Assembly: GCA_963920705.1 (NCBI GenBank) | Contig: CAWUCO010000001.1 | Span: 1,201,982 to 1,265,981 of the forward strand | DNA from: Odiellus spinosus | Lineage: Eukaryota; Arthropoda; Arachnida; Opiliones; Phalangiidae | DNA: 64,000 nt | Direction: 5' to 3' | In this document: positions 55,752 to 64,000 of the stretch, piece by piece | Layout of the letters: each line of letters begins with the position of its first letter | How positions within the stretch are numbered: the first letter of the stretch is position 1 | Made by a program: the position numbers and the translations under genes | Notes under the pieces: generated by a model | Database searches by the model: none | Seen by the model: only the letters and a program-made list of their open reading frames with translations | What the model was told of the DNA's origin: nothing

Positions 55752-56880
55752 AGAAATGGAGGTCAATTTCCGCCTAGAGTTTGGGTCGAGTTTGATGACC
55801 AAAATGTTGGGAAAAATTTATAGCAAAGAAGCTACGGGTTGTATAGGCTAAATAACTTCAGTACGTCTTGGACGCCCGTTGAAAAGGTAACCAAAACATT
55901 TGCAAGAAAATGGAGGCAGAACAATGTTACGGTGTCCAGGAAACAATTTCCCTTGGTAATTTCCGAAGCCATGACTATACATAAAAGTCAGGGAGATACG
56001 TATTCCTCGGTGGTGGTTAATTTTAAAGCGTCAAAGAAATAAGAAAAAGCCTCCTTGTATGTCGCATGCAGTAGAGCGAGGTGAGCTTTCGGTTTGTATA
56101 TTGATGGCAATTTTCAAGTTCCAAATCCCCCTAAAAATAACGTCGTAGATTTGGAACTCAAAAGATTGCGAGATACAAAAAGAATTGATCTTCCTTTCTT
56201 CAAAAAACCAGTGTCCATATTTGGTCAGAATGTGCAGTCTTTAAATGCCCATTGGAAGATCTTTTAGCTGACAAAGTACTACTATCGAGTCAATTATTAT
56301 GTTTCATTGAAACATGGAAAAAATAGTCTGATAATTTTACTCCTCCAATCCTTTAGGGAGCTGGGAAATATTTTCTTACCAAGAACAGCGCGTAGAATTG
56401 CTTTTGGATCATCGATTTATTTAAAAGATAAGTCGGAAAACACATTTAAAGACATAGATAACAGAGTCTTACGAACAGATATTCCCTTCAAAAATTCTCA
56501 TATAGAACGTTGCTGGTTGGACGTTTCAATAGAGAATTAATCCGTGTCTGTGATTCTGTTTTACAAATCTCCATGTGCAAGTTTGCGAACTGTTTTTGAA
56601 GATTTTAATCCTTTATTTGACATTAAATATGATAGTTCAGTTCCAACAGTTGCGGTTGGAGATTTTAATATTAACTTTTTAAAAAGTAAGACAGCACTTA
56701 CAAGGTTTTTCGGAACTTTCGATGTCTCTATTGCCTGGTCTAGATGATAAATATTCTACCAATTATTATTGTCAATTAGATTTAGCGTTTAGGAACAAAC
56801 TATTTCGAGACCGATATGAAGTATTTTATCGAGAGACATATTATTCATATCATAAGAGTTTATGTATTTGTAAAAAGGAA
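55752..56880 (+). pseudogene. Helentron/Helitron-type helicase-endonuclease, decayed 3' part
   Basis: A first stretch with FPPRVWVEFDDQNVGKN precedes a TAG at 55821-55823. The same frame continues with SWTPVEK and SRKQFPLVISEAMTIHKSQG, the C-terminal motif region of PIF1-type helicases. It stops at TAA 56040-56042, then reads LYVACSRAR and GLYIDGNF (interrupted by TGA). An endonuclease-like part follows: FGQNVQSLNAHW, VAVGDFNINFL and a final YETYYSYHK-like segment in shifted frames. Helicase plus apurinic-type endonuclease is the signature of Helentron RepHel-EN proteins. It is inactive, with many breaks; element termini were not identified. Confidence 0.75.
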
Positions 56881-57341
56881 TAGTTTCCGATTTGTTGAAA
56901 CGTTAAATGGGCAATAGAGACGAGCTAGATTTCCCAAGAGGTTGGGTACGATTTATATCGGACAAAGGTTTCCGTAGACATAACGGATCGGTAAACAAAG
57001 ATGTATATTCCAAGGTCGTAAAAGTTACCTCTGATGTGGTATTTGCGCATGAGACGTGCAATCCATACGTCGTGTATGGAAAAAAAAAATGTTAAGAAAG
57101 AGTATGGAATTCAAATAGACTGGGACCGAGGGGTTAGTTACTCAGATAATCAGGTGTACACTTTCCAGAAAAATAATATTTATGCAAATAATCACAAAAA
57201 ATAAAATAATCACGAAAAAAATCAAAATCTTGACAAAAAATTCTAATCCTGAAAAAACAAAAAATCGAAACATCACATATCAGGTGTACATTATTTTGGC
57301 GGGTGACTAGCCCCTCGACTTGGACTAGTAGTTGTGTGAAG
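56881..57341. other. Short frame and AT-rich sequence
   Basis: A 62-codon frame at 56907-57095 (with GWVRFISDKGFRRHNGSV) has a protein-like composition but no recognised domain or splice context. It could belong to the Helentron or to an unknown exon. Confidence 0.35.
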
Positions 57342-57769
57342 CCTGGACTATGATTAGTACTAGTAGTGTTTAACCCGGATTACAATTCGTGCTAGTAGTG
57401 TTAAACCTGGATTACCATTCGTGCTAGTAGTGATTAAGCCTGGATTACCATTCGTGCTAGTAGTGTTAAACTTGGATTACCATTCGTGCTAGTAGTGTTA
57501 AACCTGGATTACCATTCGTGCTAGTAGTGTTAAACCTGGATTACCATTCGTGCTAGTAGTGTTAAACTTGGATTACCATTCGTGCTAGTAGTGTTAAACC
57601 TGGATTACCATTCGTGCTAGTAGTGTTAAACCTGGATTACCATTCGTGCTAGTAGTGTTCAACATGGATTACCATTCGTGCTAGTAGTGTTAAACCTGGA
57701 TTACCATTCGTGCTAGTAGTGATTAAACCTGGATTACCATTCGTGCTAGTAGTGTTCAGCCTGGATTAA
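57342..57769. repeat. 32-bp tandem repeat, about thirteen units
   Basis: Unit CCTGGATTACCATTCGTGCT followed by AGTAGTGTTAAA. Inner units are nearly identical; the first two and the last diverge. A minisatellite; no spacers. Confidence 0.97.
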
Positions 57770-60302
57770 TGGCCGGGTATTGGCTACACGAGTTGGCTGG
57801 GTATTGGCTTCACGACAAGGCAGAAAAACGTTTTCTTTTTCTTTTTTAAAATGAACAAAAAACCAAATTTATATATAACCGTGTGACGATCTAAGCCAAT
57901 AAAGCAATGAAACACCGTATGATTTTCCAAGCTGGTAGACTACTTGTACAGATGTAAATGTTTACTGTACCAGCTGTAAGATCTCAGCATACATAATGGT
58001 AATTAATCACTATTTTGTTAAACATTATATTTAAGATTGTGTAGATCGTTTAGCATTGTCAGGCTGTAGAATTGTTTTCTTTTTAATAAGAAAGTAAGTT
58101 TGTTTTTCAAGGTTCCCGAATTTGGTGAATGCACGAAGATAAATAATAGTATAGGAATATCAATTTTTCAGTATGTACAAAAACCAAAGCTAATCTTGAA
58201 GTACAATTACAGACCGGCGTATTAGTAGTGTTTTTTTAGAAATATTCTATCTTCTGGGTCAAAAACTAAGTCAGACGATTATCTTGGTATAAAGAATAGT
58301 TGAACCATATTCAAATCATTTGTCGTACACTAATATATTTCTAATGTTCGTTTTAAAGGTGGCCCATCGAGAACCACATCTCTTTAAAAGGCAATCAACC
58401 ACCATCAACCGATCAGCCCATCCGCACTTCTGTAACCGGATTTACGACTCTGAAATGCCCACTTTTGAAGTGTGTAGAACATTATTTGCCTAAATTTTTG
58501 TAAGTGTCAAAACTTTTTGTTCTGGAATGCAATTGATCAAAAAACAGGTTCACTAAGTAAGGTTGCATTCGAGTTAAAAATAAAGCATGTTTTGAAACAA
58601 TTTTTTCAGACATCCAACTGCTACATCCCTTGAAAGGCCGCCAACAAACAACAACATTACAAGAAAGCCCCAACAACAACTCATCCATTCTAAAACTTCC
58701 ACCGACAACAACATTCTTGCCGGGAGTAGTGGCGTATTCCTGTAAACTTAGTGGCAGAGTGTTGGTATTGTCCTTTTCAAACCGCAGGTCCCTTACGAAT
58801 TGGCCCTTCATATCATCCGTTGCGAGGGCAATTCCAAGTACTCCTTCCTGTTTAGTCACGTATCTGACTAATCGCAGTACAATTCACAATACAAGTCTAC
58901 AGGGGCGTCGGAAGCGGGGGGGGGGGCAGGGTGGGCTCAAGTTCGGGTTGGTTCGAATCATTCGACAGCCGATAGAGTCGCCCGAATCAAGACTCCTCTC
59001 TTTTAAAGTGTCTTCCCGCTTTCTTTCAGCCCCGTTTCTCCTCGTCTCAAGGTGTTTGTACGTAAAATTTAACCGTCATGTTTCTTCAAGTAGATATCAT
59101 AATAATCAAATTTGCGGCAGTAAAAGAACTACCCATGGTCAATGAAGTAATTATAATTATATTTTAAACGTGTCAATTGCGGTTGACAATATTTGACAAG
59201 TTGACCGTCGAATTTTGACGGACCTTCAAGAATTTGGACCCGGGCGGCTAACAATAGTTCATGCGTAATCGTTTACCCACTGGCCGGTGATGTTTTAGTC
59301 AATGATCATATGTTTTTCGCTAAATGATTATATTTATTTTAAATTTAACGTTACATGATTTTATCTATTTGAAATTAAAATGAAAATAAAAGTTTAACGC
59401 TAGATAGTTGAACTTATTTTAAATTTTAATTAAATACCATAATTAAAGGTCTAACACTAGATGGTTGTATTTATTTTAAATTAAATTAATATTAAATCAA
59501 ATAATTTGGAGCACTACTCTGAATTATTGTTTTTATTACGGATTGATAAACACCATCGATTATTAATTTTATATTGTCATCTTAATTAAAATTAAAATGG
59601 TTATTTAATCCAATGTTATATTCAAAACCATATAAACAAAATTAGTCTGAAATGATCATTTTATTTAATCGGTTATTGAATTAAAACCCTTAATTTCAAA
59701 TGAGCATACTCTCAGTTTCTAAAATTTTTAAATAACTAAGAGGCATATTCATAATTTCATTAATATATCCAAAACTAAATTATTTTAAAAATTTAAATAT
59801 ATTTTAAATATTCCAGCCCGAATTGTGATCAATAGGGAAAAATAATACCTCGCGATCTCGTACTTTCTCGAAGCAAAAATGACGTACATTATGATTCGGG
59901 ATAGGGCTCGAAGGGATCCGAATCACCATTCCAGTTTAGCTTAGAGAATATGATTTTTGTACCCAACCCGAAAGATTCGAACCCTCCAAATTCGAATGCT
60001 TTCCTAGGTGAGAGGCGTTATTAGGTCTTCATGGCTGGTGTCATCTGCCAGGTTTCTTTCCGCTTGCCCGGTTTACCATTTGCGTAGTTAGCCATTTCCG
60101 CCGGATCCCATTGGAACGAAACCAATAGACCGAAGCACACGCGGGTTTCGATTAATTAGGACAGTGAAATTGCTCCTGCATCATAAGGTCGTTTTTCAAT
60201 TAGTCGAATCCCATCGACTGATTTCTCATTCAAGCGTCGAGTATCATTCGACTGTCGTATATTATTCCACTGTCGAATACCATTCGACTGAAAAACCCGC
60301 AC
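57770..60302. other. Gene-less stretch with repeat-family fragments
   Basis: 58780-58900 is nearly identical to 62800-62895 (TTCATATCATCCGTTGCGAG). Around 58360-58420 and 58610-58700 lie degenerate relatives of the 31-bp repeats at 61.9 and 63.4 kb. The rest is AT-rich and holds no supported exon. Confidence 0.5.
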
Positions 60303-60660
60303 TTAAGCAAATATCTCTGATGGGATTAAAAAAAATCCCGGTGACGCAGATATTAGTTTTGTTAGCGGAAGATCTTGCGAGACTTATAATAATTTAGTAG
60401 TTAGTAAATGAGCACCACATCCTTTCATATTTTAAAATATGATTTAAAATTTATAGTTTAGAAGATAAAAATATTCTTAAATTAAGCAAATATCTCTGAT
60501 GGGATTAAAAAAAATCCCGGTGACGCAGATATTAGTTTTGTTAGCGGAAGATCTTGCGAGACTTATAATAATTTAGTAGTTAGTAAATGAGCACCACATC
60601 CTTTCATATTTTAAAATATGATTTAAAATTTATAGTTTAGAAGATAAAAATATTCTTAAA
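60303..60660. repeat. Exact-looking 179-bp tandem duplication
   Basis: 60303-60481 is followed directly by an apparently identical copy at 60482-60660 (start TTAAGCAAATATCTCTGATG), indicating a very recent duplication or an assembly effect. Confidence 0.95.
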
Positions 60661-61900
60661 TTACCGAAAAAAACTTTATAAAGCGAATTGCCGATTTCTA
60701 TTTTGAGAAATATTAAAATCAGGCTGATTTCAAACTGCCAGCCTAACTTCTAATATAACAAGAGGGACAGGCTAACCTAAATTAACCTTCAAATGAAGGC
60801 TGCGCAAAAGAAAACTGAAGAATGTAAAACTACACAAAATGAAATGCGCTTGTGCGTACTGCGCAAAAAGGAACTACGCATTTGGAACCTTACCAAATAT
60901 ATATGCCTTTTTTAATTTCTGTATATTTGTTGAAATTTGATAAGTAAAATCCTATATTTATGATAGTTTTGGTCCTATATTATCCTATAAAACCAAATCT
61001 TGAGTCTTGGATAATCCTTTTATTTAAAAAAATAATTCTATAAATCCTAGAAAGAATTTAATTTTTCCCTTATAGCAAGAATAGATTTAAATCTTTTCCG
61101 GCTAATAGTGATATAAATACGGTATTAGTTACATATTCCATCCGTAGCAATTATTATATGTCCCCCTCATCTACTTCTTTAATTACGTCTGAAATTTTTT
61201 ACCGCAACTATGTTGAAAAGATATTTAAATAAAGTGTTCATTTATAGTTTCAAATACGTTTCGTATTAATAATAAATATATTTCTAGACCATGTAATTTT
61301 TGAATTTAAAAAATGCTACTCTGTTTCCAAGCTTAATGCCTTTCAAAAATTAGTTTCAAATTTTCCCCCAAGCATTCCACCTGAAACCTTTGTTGCTGCT
61401 ATCTATATTTACTGGAGGAACTTCTCGAAGTTACTGCCACCGACTATTGATAAAGTACTTTGCGATGAGCAGATCTTACGTGAGAATGAATGTATTAATC
61501 GATATATGTATGAATGTATATATGTATACGTATATATTTGTATATATATGAATATATAGTATATTTGTTCAATAATTCACAACTCAATGAATGAAAAGAG
61601 GCTATTATTTTTGCCTTCGTCTAATTTACTCAGCGCACCCACTTAAAAATAACTTCCGACAACCCTGCAAGTCTAAAAGGCGGCCCACAGAAAACAACCT
61701 GTCAACCATCACGAAACAATCATCAGTTAACACAACAAAACAATCTTCAACCGCTCTAACGGCATCTCTTCAGCCACATTTTTCAAAAGACGACATGCCT
61801 TCAAGGTTCCACTAAAAATGTCCAGTTATAATATGTGTAGAGCACAGTAATTGTTAGGTTTCGTACAAAAACGGCCCACCGAGTACAAGATCCCTTCAAA
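60661..61900. other. AT-rich stretch without a gene
   Basis: No supported exon. ATAT-rich microsatellite-like sequence near 61500-61565. A short frame 61591-61815 belongs to the 31-bp repeat family flank. Confidence 0.45.
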
Positions 61901-61903
61901 AGC

Positions 61904-62110
61904 GGCACATATAGACAATATCTCTTCAACCCCTTTCACCAAGAGACAACATCTCTTCAACCGCTTTCTTCAAGAGACAGCATCTCTTCAACCCCTTTCT
62001 TCAAGATACAACATCTCTTCAACCCCTTTCATCAAGAGACAACATCTCTTCAACCACTTTCTTGTAGAGACAGCATCTCTTCATCCCCTTTCTTCAAGAG
62101 AGAACATGCC
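61904..62110. repeat. 31-bp tandem repeat, about six units
   Basis: Units of the type AACATCTCTTCAACCCCTTT followed by CTTCAAGAGAC, each slightly different. Its flanks recur near 63000-63060 (AGTTTTAATATGTGTAGAGC). Confidence 0.9.
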
Positions 62111-62799
62111 TTCCAGCCTCCAGTGAAAAAACTTCCTTTCCAAGGCGGTCAACAACACTATTGCAGCTCACCAATGACAATAATTTCAAAGTCAACTAAT
62201 AACATCAAGGTTAACCTTCCAGGAAGAACTATCCCTTCAAACTAAGTCTACCAGCAGCATCAACTCCATTAAAAAATACCACATATAACAGTGCCTATTG
62301 ATTTAAACTCAAATTTAATTAGTGTAAAAGTTCTGAAAAACCGGAGCGAACAAAAATGGTATTCAACAAATTGATAATCAGCTTTGGTTTTGCATCAAAA
62401 TATTTGAAAATCACGGTAAATAAAATTAACTTTGAAACGAGCGAAATGTTTAATAATCTAACGTTGAAACGAGCGAAATGTTTAATAAATTAACGAGCGA
62501 AATGTTTAATAATTTAACGAACGAAATGTTTCATAATTTAACGAGCAAAATGTTTTTAATAACTTACGAAAGAATAATAGACAAAATCGAAATGGAATAT
62601 GAACTTCCAGGGGCACAAAGCTATTGAGGTACCAACTGTACGTGCCGATCTGTAAAGAGATAGCGCTTTCGTAGTTCCCATTCTGATTGGCTAACACCGA
62701 AGCGTTTCAAAGAGCGCGAATCCTCTACATTTCGTCTTTCTATATTTTACATATACTACATTTTATATATAATTCTATTTATATAATTAAGGTAGGGTT

Positions 62800-63475
62800 A
62801 GGTTCATATCATCCGTTGCGAGGACAATTCCAAGTACTCCTTCCTGTTTAGTCACATATCTGACTAATCGCAGTACCATCCACAATACAAGTCTAAAAGG
62901 CGGCCCATCGAAAACATCCTGTCAACCATCACGAAACAATCATCAGTTAACACAACAAAACAATCCTAACCCGCTCTCTAGTAACGGCCCTTCAAAAGCG
63001 GCATCTCTTCAGCCACATTTTTCAAGAGACAACATGCCTTCAAGCCTCCACTAAAAATGTCCAGTTTTAATATGTGTAGAGCACAGTATTTGTTGGGTTT
63101 CGTCCAGAGCAAAAATAACAAAAAACCGGTTCTGTATGGAACTTTTTCTCTAAGCAAGATTGGATTAAAGTTTACTAATTATGCGCGTCTCGCAGCATGA
63201 TTTCAGATCGGCAACAGCAACATCCCTTGAAAGACCGCCAACAAACAACATATCTACAAAGTCCTAATAAAGGGTTCCGCCGACGACAACATCCTTAAAA
63301 GGTCTAACAACATGAACAAGATAACTACAAAAACGACCCACCGAGTACGAGATCCCTTCAAAAGCTCTCCACCGAGAACAAGATCCCTTCAAAAGCGGCC
63401 CACCGAGTACAAGATCCCTTCAAAAGCGGCCCACCGAGTACAAGATCCCTTCAAAAGCAGCCCACCGAGTCAGGC
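62800..63475. repeat. Repeat-family copy ending in 31-bp tandem units
   Basis: The start matches 58780-58900. The end (about 63340-63475) has four to five units of CCCACCGAGTACAAGATCCC followed by TTCAAAAGCGG. The same elements occur at 58.4-58.9 and 61.6-62.3 kb, so this is one dispersed family with variable internal tandem arrays. Confidence 0.85.
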
Positions 63476-63599
63476 GGATGCACACATATTTTCGCGTGTT
63501 TTAAACTCGTCTGCGCTCAGAAGTACAATTACCGCACTAACAAAAATGTATCTGCGTGCATCGCCTTTAAGCCCCCTCGCGAGTATTTTAAATACTATT

Positions 63600-63770
63600 A
63601 TACAGGGTGGAAAAGATCAGACCAACACCTACCTTTGTGTACGTCACTATACTATAATGTACAGGGTGGCAAAGATCAGACCAACACCTACCTTTGTGGA
63701 CGTCCCCCAATAATGCCGTCAGATGACGTCACTATACTATAATGTAGACCTCGTATACAGGGTGTAAATA
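63600..63770. repeat. TACAGGGTGG-containing tandem repeat
   Basis: A roughly 59-base unit starting TACAGGGTGG with AAGATCAGACCAACACCTAC occurs twice (63601, 63660). A third TATACAGGGTG lies at about 63754. GTCACTATACTATAATGTA recurs between them. This is a fragment of a dispersed element. Confidence 0.8.
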
Positions 63771-64000
63771 AGTGCAATTGTAACCAAATGTGATTTTTCT
63801 ATGGGTTTAATAAGATAAAATGCCTGATGGCTAGAAACATTGCAGTTGCACAGATCAAGCGTAGTGATTAACTAGATGACTTAACTTTGAGACAATTTAT
63901 TTAACAACTTTAATAATTTTTAATTGAATTGAATTGGCCTGAAACTCCAAAGTTGAATCTGTACGGTAATCAAATTAGCCTAAATGTTCCATGTGTCTGC

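Noticed and set aside
57342..57769. Regular repeats resembling a CRISPR array
   Set aside because: Head-to-tail 32-bp units without spacers in an animal genome; a minisatellite.

Overview
This is an animal nuclear window, almost certainly an arthropod and most likely an insect. The evidence is AT-rich DNA with short GT-AG introns, two variant ionotropic-glutamate-receptor (IR) type chemoreceptor genes, GGTTAG/CCTAAC-type strings, and TCAGT initiators placed after TATA boxes. Most of the sequence is mobile DNA. I see no bacterial operons, rRNA, tRNA genes or CRISPR arrays.

Layout. 0-13.4 kb: interspersed and tandem repeats around the 3' half of a minus-strand IR gene (exons between 4.8 and 2.9 kb) and a GATCGA-rich foldback element (9.8-10.8 kb). 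13.47-23.53 kb: a full-length Ty3/gypsy LTR retrotransposon on the minus strand, with nearly identical LTRs, a 4-bp target duplication, a tRNA-His-type primer site, gag, protease, RT/RNase H/integrase, an extra reading frame carrying a methyl-CpG-binding (MBD) domain, and a final 384-codon ORF that begins exactly at a splice acceptor. 23.5-28.7 kb: old repeats, including a diverged copy of the 7.9-9.4 kb repeat with a heat-shock-element-like array. 28.7-39.1 kb: a second IR gene on the minus strand. Five of its exons are fixed by matching splice phases, and its introns hold several MITEs, a 2-kb TIR transposon and a long (AT)n run.

42.5-52.7 kb: a decayed Polinton/Maverick. Minus-strand genes lie at the left (packaging ATPase fragment, small helical protein, 195-aa protein, integrase with chromodomain, structural protein). 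Plus-strand genes lie at the right (an unknown acidic protein, then protein-primed PolB with its palm deleted). Between them are short spliced genes, one PC4-like, driven by core promoters of identical geometry. 52.7-64 kb: G-rich sequence, a 177-bp tandem triplication, a decayed Helentron-type helicase/endonuclease, a 32-bp satellite and a family of 31-bp repeats.

The most interesting object is the LTR element. Its integrase is followed by a long Ser/Lys-rich tail and then, in the next frame, by an MBD that keeps the residues used to read methyl-CpG. This would be the methyl-DNA counterpart of the chromodomain of chromovirus integrases. The LTRs differ by about one substitution, so the amber codon between protease and RT, and the frame change before the MBD, sit in a very young copy and may be programmed rather than decay.
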